This document shows, piece by piece, positions 1 through 6,481 of a DNA stretch of 8,736 bases (position 1 is the first letter of the stretch; each line of letters opens with the position of its first letter). Origin of the DNA: Bacteroidales bacterium (lineage in GTDB: Bacteria > Bacteroidota > Bacteroidia > Bacteroidales > Marinilabiliaceae). The notes under the pieces were generated by a model that worked only from the letters and a program-made list of their open reading frames with translations, searched no databases and was not told where the DNA came from. The DNA is taken from assembly GCA_004552385.1 (NCBI GenBank), contig SFOL01000076.1, positions 1 through 8,736 on the forward strand, written 5' to 3'. A program made the translations under genes and the position numbers.

Positions 1-77
1 TGACAGTCAGCCCGCGCAATCTAAAGAACTAATCTTGAAGCCTGCCTTAAGACGGGCTTATGCCATAAGCGCAAACA
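1..77 (-). terminator. Possible terminator region downstream of pheT
   Basis: This short stretch lies just after the pheT stop. It holds two overlapping inverted repeats. One has a 7-bp stem (arms 38-44 and 53-59, one G-T pair) with an 8-base loop. The other is a perfect 6-bp stem with a 3-base loop (56-61 and 65-70). They share bases 56-59, so only one can form at a time. Neither is followed by a clean U-tract on the minus strand, so intrinsic termination is only a possibility. No gene is visible here. Confidence 0.35.
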
Positions 78-2537
78 TTAACGCAACTCGGCGCCGAGCT
101 CTCGGGCAAAGGCCGCAGTAAGCTGGCTCATGACTTTTTCTATCTGCTTATCGGCGAGGGTCTTCTCATCATCACGAAGGATGAACGTGACGGCATATGA
201 CTTTTTACCCTCGGGGAGGTTCTTGCCCTGGTAGACGTCGAAGAGCGAAACGTTTTTGAGGAGCTTCTTCTCGACCTTGCGCGCCACCTGGCAAACATCG
301 GCAAAGGAGACCTTGACATCGACAAGAAGTGCGAGGTCTCGCTTGACTGACGGATATTTAGGGACCGGGGCGAAATGGACCTTGTTCTGCTGCGCACTCT
401 TGGCGATGAGCGTCGGCACGTCAAACTCGGCATAGTAGACCGGCGCGTCAATGTCGAACTTGGCGAGTACGGATGCGCCGACCATGCCGTATTTGACGAG
501 CGTTTTGGTCTTATCCACCTTAAGGACGAGGCCCTCAGCGAACATATCGTCCTGCAAAGGCTCCTCGGCGATGGCAGAGGCGTTAAGGCCAAGCCTTGAG
601 ATGACGTTGTTGACCTCTGCTTTGAGGTCGAAGAAAGAGACCTCCTGCGCCTTGGTGTTCCAATTGGGCTCGGTTTTAAGCCCCGTCATGAGGAGGGAGA
701 AGTGATAGCTCTCGCTATAATTCTTATAGTCCGCCTTGTCGGCCCCAGCTTTGATAGACTGGACGTTGCCCATCTCGAAAAGCTTGAGATTGGGGTTACG
801 ATGGTTTCGGTTGAGCCTTGTGACCTCGAGCGCGCCAAAAATTAGCGACTGTCGGAGCACGTTTAGGTCAGAGCTGAGCGGGTTGGCCAAAGTGACGTTG
901 CACTCGGCCGGGCAAGACTGCGGCAGGACGTCAGAATATGCGGCTTTGGTGAGGGTGTTGTTCATAATCTCCTGGAAGCCGCGGCTGGCGAGCATATCAC
1001 CAATGATGTTCATGACCTTTGTCCTGTCAGGCTTTGGCGCATAGACCACAGTCGTGTGATTGTCTCCCGGGAGCTCAATCTTGTCGTAGCCGTAGATGCG
1101 GAGTATGTCCTCTACGACATCCGCCTCGCGGGTCACGTCTACACGATAGCGCGGGATGCGCAGATCCATCTCGTCACCGTCGTCAGCGACGACTTTCATC
1201 TCAAGACAATTCAATATGGTCTGCAAGGTCTCCTCCGGCACCTGTTTGCCGATAAGGCTGAAACAACGCTTACGGCTGATCTTCACCTCGAAAGGCTTGA
1301 CTGGCTCCGGGTAGACGTCGGTGATGTCTGACACAATCCGACCGCCAGCAACCTCTTTGATGAGCATGGCGGCGCGCTTCAGCGCATATATGACGGCATC
1401 GGGATCAGTCCCGCGCTCATAGCGGAAGCTGGCGTCGGTGCTGAGCTGGTGACGCCTGGCCGTCTTACGCACGGAGACGGGGTTGAACCACGCGCTCTCG
1501 ATAAAGACTCGCTTGGTGTCGGCACTGATGCCGCTATCGAGACCACCAAAGACGCCTGCTATGCACATGGGCTCCTCGGCGTTGCAAATCATAAGATCAT
1601 CAGAGCTAAGCTTTCGCTCAACGCCATCGAGCGTGACGAAGGGCGTCCCCTCGGGGCAGTTCTTTACGACAATCTTGCCGCCTTTAATCTTGTCAGCATC
1701 GAAAGTATGGAGAGGCTGGCCGATGCCGAAGAGAATGTAGTTGGAGACGTCCACGACATTGTTTATCGGGGTGAGCCCTATAGACTTGAGAGCCTTCTGG
1801 AGCCACTCCGGGGACTCGGCGATGGTGACCCCGTCAATCAGAATTCCACTGTAACGCGGGCACGCCTCGTGATTCTCGACCTGTACCTCAATGCCCTTTC
1901 CACTCTCGTCGACGCGGAAGCTGTCGACAGAGGGCTTGGAGAGCGTCGCAGAGCCGCCGCGAGCGTTGACGGCGGCGAAAACGTCTCTCGCCACGCCCCA
2001 ATGCGACGCGCCATCGGCACGGTTAGGAGTGATGTCGACCTCAAAACAAGTGTCTGACTCCACGTGGTAATAATCTTTGGCGAGAGTGCCGACCGGGACG
2101 TCGTCCGGCAAGACGATGATGCCGGATTGGTCATTGCCGACACCTATCTCGTCCTCGGCGCAAATCATGCCGTTTGAAGGCACGCCGCGGAGTTTGGAAG
2201 GCTTGATGGTGAACTTCTGGTCGCCATCATAGAGCACAGTTCCCACGGTTGCCACTACGACCTTCTGGCCGGCGGCGACGTTGGCCGCGCCGCAAACAAT
2301 ATCAAGAGGCTCGGCCGCGCCGACATCAACCTTGGTCACATGCAGATGGTCCGAGTTGGGATGAGCCTCGCACGTCAGCACTTTGCCAACGACAAGCCCC
2401 TCGAGGCCGCCCTTGATGCTCTGCGTATGCTCCATCCCATCGACTTCGAGGCCTATGGACGTGAGGAGCGCAGAAAGCTCCTCCGGCTTGATATTAAGAT
2501 TGATGTAGCTTTTCAGCCAGTTGTATGATACGTTCAT
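78..2537 (-). CDS. pheT: Phenylalanine--tRNA ligase beta subunit
   Basis: Beta chain of the cytoplasmic alpha2-beta2 phenylalanyl-tRNA synthetase, which charges tRNA-Phe with phenylalanine using ATP. The beta chain supplies tRNA recognition and editing; the alpha chain (pheS) holds the catalytic site and is not in this window. The 819-residue length fits bacterial PheT (about 800). It begins MNVSYNWLKSYI. An EMAP-II/OB-type tRNA-binding domain covers about 42-155 (HPNSDHLHV, VVGTVL, SNGMICAEDEIG). B3/4 editing and B5 domains follow in the middle, with IPRYRVDVTREADVVEDI near 460-480. A C-terminal FDX-ACB anticodon-binding domain starts near 725 (PKYPSVKRDLALLV). The ATG at 2537 gives the standard N-terminus. 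A promoter-like TACCTTCG lies 34 bases upstream. The reading frame is intact. Confidence 0.98.
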   Translation of the reverse strand: MNVSYNWLKSYINLNIKPEELSALLTSIGLEVDGMEHTQSIKGGLEGLVVGKVLTCEAHPNSDHLHVTKVDVGAAEPLDIVCGAANVAAGQKVVVATVGTVLYDGDQKFTIKPSKLRGVPSNGMICAEDEIGVGNDQSGIIVLPDDVPVGTLAKDYYHVESDTCFEVDITPNRADGASHWGVARDVFAAVNARGGSATLSKPSVDSFRVDESGKGIEVQVENHEACPRYSGILIDGVTIAESPEWLQKALKSIGLTPINNVVDVSNYILFGIGQPLHTFDADKIKGGKIVVKNCPEGTPFVTLDGVERKLSSDDLMICNAEEPMCIAGVFGGLDSGISADTKRVFIESAWFNPVSVRKTARRHQLSTDASFRYERGTDPDAVIYALKRAAMLIKEVAGGRIVSDITDVYPEPVKPFEVKISRKRCFSLIGKQVPEETLQTILNCLEMKVVADDGDEMDLRIPRYRVDVTREADVVEDILRIYGYDKIELPGDNHTTVVYAPKPDRTKVMNIIGDMLASRGFQEIMNNTLTKAAYSDVLPQSCPAECNVTLANPLSSDLNVLRQSLIFGALEVTRLNRNHRNPNLKLFEMGNVQSIKAGADKADYKNYSESYHFSLLMTGLKTEPNWNTKAQEVSFFDLKAEVNNVISRLGLNASAIAEEPLQDDMFAEGLVLKVDKTKTLVKYGMVGASVLAKFDIDAPVYYAEFDVPTLIAKSAQQNKVHFAPVPKYPSVKRDLALLVDVKVSFADVCQVARKVEKKLLKNVSLFDVYQGKNLPEGKKSYAVTFILRDDEKTLADKQIEKVMSQLTAAFARELGAELR

Positions 2538-2571
2538 TGTGCTTGTGTGAAGTCTGTTTTTGAGGTTTCCG

Positions 2572-2579
2572 CGAAGGTA
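2572..2579 (-). promoter_or_regulatory. Candidate -7 promoter element for pheT
   Basis: On the minus strand this reads TACCTTCG, one base from the Bacteroidetes -7 consensus TAnnTTTG, followed by CG as is often seen there. It sits 34 bases upstream of the pheT ATG. No TTG was found at 19 bp spacing, so the -33 part is weak. There is no obvious terminator between the SDR stop (2603) and this site, so readthrough from the SDR gene is also possible. Confidence 0.5.
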
Positions 2580-2602
2580 TGAATTATTACTAAACTAAGC
2601 CT

Positions 2603-3421
2603 TCACTGATTTGGGATTATCTTTCTCGTCATGCCCCCGTCCACGACTATGTTCTCAGCGTTGATGAAGTCGGAGCCGTCTTCTATGATGAAACGCACGA
2701 CGCGCGCGACATCCTCTGGCCTGCCGACCCTGCCGGACGGAGGCAGCGTGGCGGAGGGCGACGGATCTATGTCCGGTTCGTATATCTTGCCGGGCGAGAT
2801 GCTGTTGACCGTGATCCCGTAGGGCGCGAGCGACAATGCCAAGGAGTGCGTGAGGGAGCTTATGGCACCTTTGGCCGCGGAATGGACATCGTTGCCCGGC
2901 GCGCTCTGCCGCGAGCAAGACGAGCATATGTTGACAATGCGGCCGAAAGACGGCACAGGAGCCCCGTCATGGCCTTTTCGCAAGCAGGCCATCTGCTGCG
3001 CACCTATGAGCACAGGCCTGACATCGGTGGCCATCGTGGAGTCGAAGAGCTCCGGAGTGAAGTCGAGTATGTCCGCCTTGCGCTTCAGGGCGACATTGTT
3101 GACAATGACATCCAGGCCGCCCCATTTCTCGGCGACGTCGCGTAGAAACGCCATGTAGTCCCCGGCGTCAGCGACGTCGACATGATAGAAATCAGAGCCT
3201 GTGCGCAGCGCCGTCTCTCGGCCGGCCACTTCGTCGATGTCGCAAAAGGCGACCTTATGCGCAGCCACGCGCAGCGACCGCACTATGTGGCTGCCGATGC
3301 CCTTGGCGCCACCAGTGACGACGACGCGACGCGAGGCGGTCGGAGAGCGCTTAGGCCTCACGGGCTTGTAGGGGGCATTCAGATGCTCCTCGAACTTCTT
3401 CTCCAGATAGTTGTCCGCCAT
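2603..3421 (-). CDS. SDR-family oxidoreductase-like protein with altered catalytic tetrad
   Basis: Short-chain dehydrogenase/reductase fold, 272 residues, with about 30 extra N-terminal residues before the Rossmann domain. The cofactor loop TGGAKGIG is at 36-43. An acidic CDID at 60-63 after the second strand suggests NAD(H) rather than NADP(H). NNVA at 108-111 replaces the usual NNAG. The catalytic Ser is probably S167, in CSSC. At the YxxxK motif the sequence is HSAAK, so the Tyr is His180 while Lys184 is kept. The Asn normally in the NxxG motif aligns with Asp133 (TDVRP). The C-terminal ISPG (about 208-211) and the closing VVDGGM are typical of the family. The frame is intact, so this is not an obvious pseudogene, but classic Tyr-dependent hydride-transfer chemistry is doubtful. 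The gene starts 14 bases after the STAS gene ends, so the two are probably co-transcribed. The substrate is unknown. Confidence 0.9.
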   Translation of the reverse strand: MADNYLEKKFEEHLNAPYKPVRPKRSPTASRRVVVTGGAKGIGSHIVRSLRVAAHKVAFCDIDEVAGRETALRTGSDFYHVDVADAGDYMAFLRDVAEKWGGLDVIVNNVALKRKADILDFTPELFDSTMATDVRPVLIGAQQMACLRKGHDGAPVPSFGRIVNICSSCSRQSAPGNDVHSAAKGAISSLTHSLALSLAPYGITVNSISPGKIYEPDIDPSPSATLPPSGRVGRPEDVARVVRFIIEDGSDFINAENIVVDGGMTRKIIPNQ

Positions 3422-3435
3422 GGCCGGGGCATTCT

Positions 3436-3741
3436 CTACTCAATATCAATAATTTTATCAATCTTCATGAGCGACAACAGCTTGCGGACATCCGGCTGGA
3501 CATTTCGCAGGATGAAGCTGCGATTCTGCTCGCGTGAGGACTTGACACCGCTGATGAGGACGCTAACGCCCGTGGAGTCCATATATTTGATATTTGAGAG
3601 GTCGAGATAGACGTTGCTGGAGCCGGCTGAGAATTGCAGGGCGAGAGACTTTTTGAGTTCTCCCGCGTTCGTTACGGTGAGGCGGTCAACTTCAACAGGG
3701 GTCAAAACGACACCCTCGAGTCCCTTTTTTACATCAATCAT
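3436..3741 (-). CDS. STAS-domain protein, anti-sigma factor antagonist-like
   Basis: A single STAS domain of 101 residues, like SpoIIAA/RsbV. The diagnostic motif is at 54-58 (M-D-S-T-G), preceded by the core strand VYLDLSNIKY. In the family the Ser of this motif (here S56) is phosphorylated by an anti-sigma kinase and dephosphorylated by a PP2C phosphatase, which switches partner binding. Such proteins are cytoplasmic. No cognate kinase, phosphatase or sigma factor lies in this window, so the partner is unknown and a role in sigma control is only inferred. The gene is 14 bases upstream of the SDR gene and 115 bases downstream of the HPt gene, all in one direction. The ATG at 3741 yields a standard compact STAS N-terminus. 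Confidence 0.92.
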   Translation of the reverse strand: MIDVKKGLEGVVLTPVEVDRLTVTNAGELKKSLALQFSAGSSNVYLDLSNIKYMDSTGVSVLISGVKSSREQNRSFILRNVQPDVRKLLSLMKIDKIIDIE

Positions 3742-3856
3742 GACGATGCTTGTTTTGAGTGTAATGTTTTATCTGTTTATTATCAACAATCAATCTGCCG
3801 AGCGCGACCGAAAGGCAAAGCTCCGACGCAAAGGGGAACCCGCTAAGAAGAGCGGC
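3742..3856 (-). other. Intergenic gap between HPt and STAS genes
   Basis: Just after the HPt stop there is a short hairpin (CCGCT/AGCGG, 3840-3855) followed by GTTCCCCTTT on the minus strand. This would be at best a weak terminator. Further on, GAGCTTTG (about 3815-3822) partly resembles the Bacteroidetes -7 element, but no good -33 was found. The part next to the STAS start is AT-rich. Whether the STAS-SDR pair has its own promoter cannot be decided from this. Confidence 0.35.
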
Positions 3857-4300
3857 TCACCCGTCAAGCTGCCCGATCTCACTAACTGCACGAGAGGACT
3901 GCAATTTACAAAAACGGATCAGATCATGCAGCGTTTTTTTCGACATGTTGGCCTCTGCCCATTCGTTCAGGTCGGGCTGGAGCGAGTTCATCTGCTCCTC
4001 ATAGAGCTGACGCCTGCTTGGGGCGAGCTCGACGGAGACGGAGGACAGAAGCAGTTTTTTGCTTACAACCTCAATTTTTTTCAGAGACGCCGCCATCTCG
4101 TCCATCCCCATAGACAGAGCCGTGGACTTGACAGAATGAGCCTCACGCGCCAAGGCCTCAAGGCTGTCATTCTCGAGCAAAGCGTCGAGCGTTGCTCCAA
4201 GAGAACGCATCTGCTCGGCGAAAAGCCCCAGAAGCTCAGCGCGCATGGTCCGGTCGCCTGCGCAAGCCTTGTCAACGTAGCTGAAGTCAAGCAAATGCAT
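3857..4300 (-). CDS. HPt-domain histidine phosphotransfer protein (stand-alone)
   Basis: Stand-alone histidine-containing phosphotransfer protein of 147 residues. The motif AHSVKSTALSMG at 54-65 matches the HPt signature AHxxKGxxxxxG, with His55 as the predicted phosphoacceptor, Lys58 and Gly65. The flanking sequence is helical, as expected for the four-helix HPt bundle. Such proteins relay phosphate between receiver domains, often from hybrid kinases, in the cytoplasm. No kinase or response regulator lies in this window, so its partners are unknown. The frame stays open upstream to 4474, but that extension lies over the end of the thioredoxin gene and is Arg/Cys-rich junk. ATG 4300 gives a start directly before the HPt fold. 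It begins 16 bases after the thioredoxin gene stops, suggesting co-transcription. The region after residue 110 does not resemble anything I recognise. Confidence 0.88.
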   Translation of the reverse strand: MHLLDFSYVDKACAGDRTMRAELLGLFAEQMRSLGATLDALLENDSLEALAREAHSVKSTALSMGMDEMAASLKKIEVVSKKLLLSSVSVELAPSRRQLYEEQMNSLQPDLNEWAEANMSKKTLHDLIRFCKLQSSRAVSEIGQLDG

Positions 4301-4316
4301 AAGGAGGTCGGTCAAA

Positions 4317-5456
4317 TCAGTTGAGCACCCGCAAGAGCACCTGTATGAGCCGCTCGCCACGCAGGTCTTTCGCGATGACCCGTCCCTCGCTATCCACGAG
4401 GACCGACGAGGGGATGGAGTGCACGCCATAGGTCTGCGCCGCGGAGCATTGCCACCCCTTAAGGTCTGAGACATGAATCCAGTTCAAACCGAGCGCGTCG
4501 ACGGCCTTGAGCCATGACTCTCGGTTAGAGTCGAGCGAGACCCCGACGACCTCCAAGCCTTTGCGCTTAAAGAAGTCGTAAGCCCTCTTCACCGTTGGCA
4601 TCTCGGCTCGGCACGGCCCGCACCACGATGCCCAGAAATCAATGAGTGTCACCTTGTTTGCCTTGACGACATCAGACACTTTGACCATTTTGCCATCGCG
4701 GTCGGGCAAAGAGAAATCTACGAAAACACCGTTCTTCGCCTGCTTTTGCATGCGCTCATTCTCAATATTAGCCATGGTGGCTACGTAGCCTGGCAGTTGC
4801 GGATTGTTCTTGGCGAGCAAGGCGGACAAGGCTGCGAAGTCGGCATCCGGCAAGGCGGTGTAGTACATTGAGAACACGAGATCAGCCACCAGGGAGGTGG
4901 GGTGCGCCTTGACGAAAGAGGACACGTTGCGCGCACGCTCCGCACCCAGAGAGTCGATGGCGTTTTTGCACAAAGCCTGGTCGGCTATTGACAGGTTGCC
5001 TCTGCGCGACGCCTCAACATACGGCCGCATTTGCGACATAATCTCATTGTCATGCTGCGAGAACGAGCGCCAAAGGGAGTTAGAGACGCTCTTCGGCACC
5101 TCGGCAGTACGCTCGGGATCCTTAAACAGCCTGACCCACAAAGAGCCGGGCTCGACGATAACGTCGCTGCCGAAAGCCGGCCGCCCCTCCTTGACGCCCA
5201 AAAGGAAGAGAAGATGCGCCCCGTCCGTCTGGCCTTTAAACTCAAAAGCCCCGTTATGGTACACCGCGGTGTCGACAGGCATAAGGTTGCGCCCGCTGAC
5301 CCTGGCAAGGATGACGGTGTCACCGTTGGCGCCGCCATCAACAACCCCGCGGATTGAGAAAGCACCGTCAGCAGACTGCGCCTTAACTTGTGACAAAGAA
5401 GACGCCACGCACGCCATAACGGCCACAAAGACGGAACGAAGATAAATACCCCTCAT
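4317..5456 (-). CDS. Exported TlpA-like thioredoxin with N-terminal DUF4369 domain
   Basis: Predicted envelope thiol-disulfide protein, 379 residues from ATG 5456. A signal peptide covers about 1-26 (Arg residues near the start, a hydrophobic core, then VKA before QSADG). A Cys at 16 in VMAC could alternatively be a lipobox, so a lipoprotein is possible. Residues about 33-120 look like DUF4369, with the pattern IRGVVDG, DTVILARV, GAFEFKG. A helical spacer follows. From about 244 there is an AhpC/TSA-TlpA thioredoxin fold with the active site WCGPC (Cys279, Cys282) and the cis-Pro of SIP (Pro349). The family reduces or isomerises disulfides in the periplasm; targets here are unknown. The frame remains open to 5540, but only ATG 5456 gives a clean signal peptide. 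A promoter-like TATCTTCG lies about 34 bases upstream. Confidence 0.92.
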   Translation of the reverse strand: MRGIYLRSVFVAVMACVASSLSQVKAQSADGAFSIRGVVDGGANGDTVILARVSGRNLMPVDTAVYHNGAFEFKGQTDGAHLLFLLGVKEGRPAFGSDVIVEPGSLWVRLFKDPERTAEVPKSVSNSLWRSFSQHDNEIMSQMRPYVEASRRGNLSIADQALCKNAIDSLGAERARNVSSFVKAHPTSLVADLVFSMYYTALPDADFAALSALLAKNNPQLPGYVATMANIENERMQKQAKNGVFVDFSLPDRDGKMVKVSDVVKANKVTLIDFWASWCGPCRAEMPTVKRAYDFFKRKGLEVVGVSLDSNRESWLKAVDALGLNWIHVSDLKGWQCSAAQTYGVHSIPSSVLVDSEGRVIAKDLRGERLIQVLLRVLN

Positions 5457-5490
5457 TGTAAAATGCTCGTTACACATTGATAACATCTTG

Positions 5491-5498
5491 CGAAGATA
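5491..5498 (-). promoter_or_regulatory. Candidate -7 promoter element for the thioredoxin gene
   Basis: The minus strand reads TATCTTCG followed by CA, one mismatch to the Bacteroidetes -7 consensus TAnnTTTG. It lies 34 bases before ATG 5456, the same spacing and the same T-to-C change as the site before pheT. No TTG is present at the 19 bp position, so the -33 half is unsupported. Confidence 0.45.
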
Positions 5499-5575
5499 TG
5501 AAAAAACAACGATAAGCGGCGCGGCCTCGCTGAGAAACACAATCTTAGGGGACTCCAGTCCCGTAGCGCCGCGAC

Positions 5576-5611
5576 AAGAAAGCGGCCCGAGCGCAATTAC
5601 GCGCGGGCCGC
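5576..5611 (-). terminator. GC-rich hairpin terminator after the hydrogenase-related unit
   Basis: A perfect 8-bp GC-rich inverted repeat, GCGGCCCG/CGGGCCGC (5582-5589 and 5604-5611), has three further inner pairs after one mismatch. On the minus strand it is followed by TTTCTT (5576-5581). That polarity fits termination of the unit ending at 5681. The U-tract is imperfect. Confidence 0.6.
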
Positions 5612-5650
5612 CAGATGTTAGCTTGCTTATGATCGCTTGTCATTGTTTTT

Positions 5651-5682
5651 CAAAAACAGACGAGCTGACGCGCGACCCGTCT
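5651..5682 (-). terminator. Candidate terminator at the end of the small-subunit gene
   Basis: On the minus strand AGACG (starting inside the stop codon) can pair with CGTCT 15 bases later, directly followed by GTTTTTG. The 5-bp stem is short but the U-run is well placed. Together with the stronger hairpin at 5576-5611 it would separate the hydrogenase-related unit from the thioredoxin gene. Confidence 0.45.
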
Positions 5683-6436
5683 ACCTGTTTTTGCGCCCGA
5701 GGAGCGCAAGCACGCCATTGACGAACGTGAGCGGATGGACAGGATTGCCCGGCACGTAAAGGTCGACATGTAAGCCATCAAGCACCGAACGGCGCAAAGC
5801 GGGGCTTCCGTCGAAAATACCGCCCGAAATGGCATCGGTGCCAGCCAGGATGAGCAACTTAGGATCCGGGACGGCATTGTAGGCGTCAAGGAAGGGCTCG
5901 GCCATATTCTCGGAAACCGGGCCCGTCAGTACTATCCCGTCGGCATGCCTTGGCGACGCGACAAAGTCGATGCCGAAACGGCCGATGTCGAAGTTGACGT
6001 TACCCGTGGCATTGAGCTCCATCTCGCAGCTACCGTCACCTCCGGCCGAGACCTCCCTCAGCTTGAGCGAGCGGCCGAAGATGGACCTAATCTCCTTGCG
6101 CACCTTGTCTGGGTCGAGCGCGACCGGAGAGTCAGCGCCTTCGCTTATGACGAGGGCCTCGCGGCTATTTGTGGCCAAATGGTAATCTTTGGTGAACCTT
6201 ATCTTATCAGGGCAGGCGAACATGCACTCACCGCAAAACGTGCAGCGGCCAAGGTCGATGGCCAACGGGCGCGCCGTGATGGCTCCCGTGGGGCAAAGCT
6301 CGACAAGAGAGTCCTCGTCGGCCGGGGTGGAAGAGATGACGGGCCTGCCGCGGAAGACGCCGGGGACGTCAGTTGTGGTCACGTCTGGAATATATTGCCG
6401 CCCCTGATGGAAAAGGATGCGCAGAGAATCAAACAT
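5681..6436 (-). CDS. Ferredoxin/NuoB-like small subunit fusion, hydrogenase-related
   Basis: A 251-residue fusion of a ferredoxin-like part with a complex I/group 4 hydrogenase small-subunit part (HycF/HyfH-like plus HycG/HyfI/NuoB-like). In the ferredoxin part C65xxC68xxC71xxxC75P plus C48P provide one complete [4Fe-4S] site (C48, 65, 68, 71). The three Cys expected just before C48 for a second cluster are missing. The NuoB-like part spans about 130-248, with SPRHADGIVLTGPV, a GG following DAIS, and YVPGNP. Of the four proximal-cluster ligands only C137 (GSC) remains; the others align with D135, D201 and N231. In relatives this subunit passes electrons between ferredoxin-type clusters and the large subunit. 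Here the path appears interrupted. It is the last gene of the three-gene unit, 45 bases after the large subunit, and the frame is intact. Confidence 0.88.
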   Translation of the reverse strand: MFDSLRILFHQGRQYIPDVTTTDVPGVFRGRPVISSTPADEDSLVELCPTGAITARPLAIDLGRCTFCGECMFACPDKIRFTKDYHLATNSREALVISEGADSPVALDPDKVRKEIRSIFGRSLKLREVSAGGDGSCEMELNATGNVNFDIGRFGIDFVASPRHADGIVLTGPVSENMAEPFLDAYNAVPDPKLLILAGTDAISGGIFDGSPALRRSVLDGLHVDLYVPGNPVHPLTFVNGVLALLGRKNR

Positions 6437-6481
6437 TACGCGTGATGACTATTAATCTTGGTAAAAAGGGAAACGGATGCG

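Noticed and set aside
1449..2057. 202-residue plus-strand ORF inside pheT
   Set aside because: It is the reverse-strand shadow of pheT, without recognisable domains.
3614..4324. 236-residue plus-strand ORF
   Set aside because: It spans the STAS gene start, an intergenic gap and the HPt gene on the opposite strand and has no recognisable motifs.
4301..4474. Longer N-terminus for the HPt gene (start at 4474)
   Set aside because: The extra 58 residues overlap the thioredoxin gene, are Arg/Ser/Cys-rich and lie outside the HPt fold; ATG 4300 is better placed.
5457..5540. Longer N-terminus for the thioredoxin gene (start at 5540)
   Set aside because: It would bury the signal peptide behind 28 residues and would include the promoter-like TATCTTCG in the coding region.
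5644..5658. Perfect 7-bp palindrome TGTTTTT/AAAAACA as an operator
   Set aside because: The low-complexity A/T runs make it unremarkable, and it overlaps the U-run of a candidate terminator.
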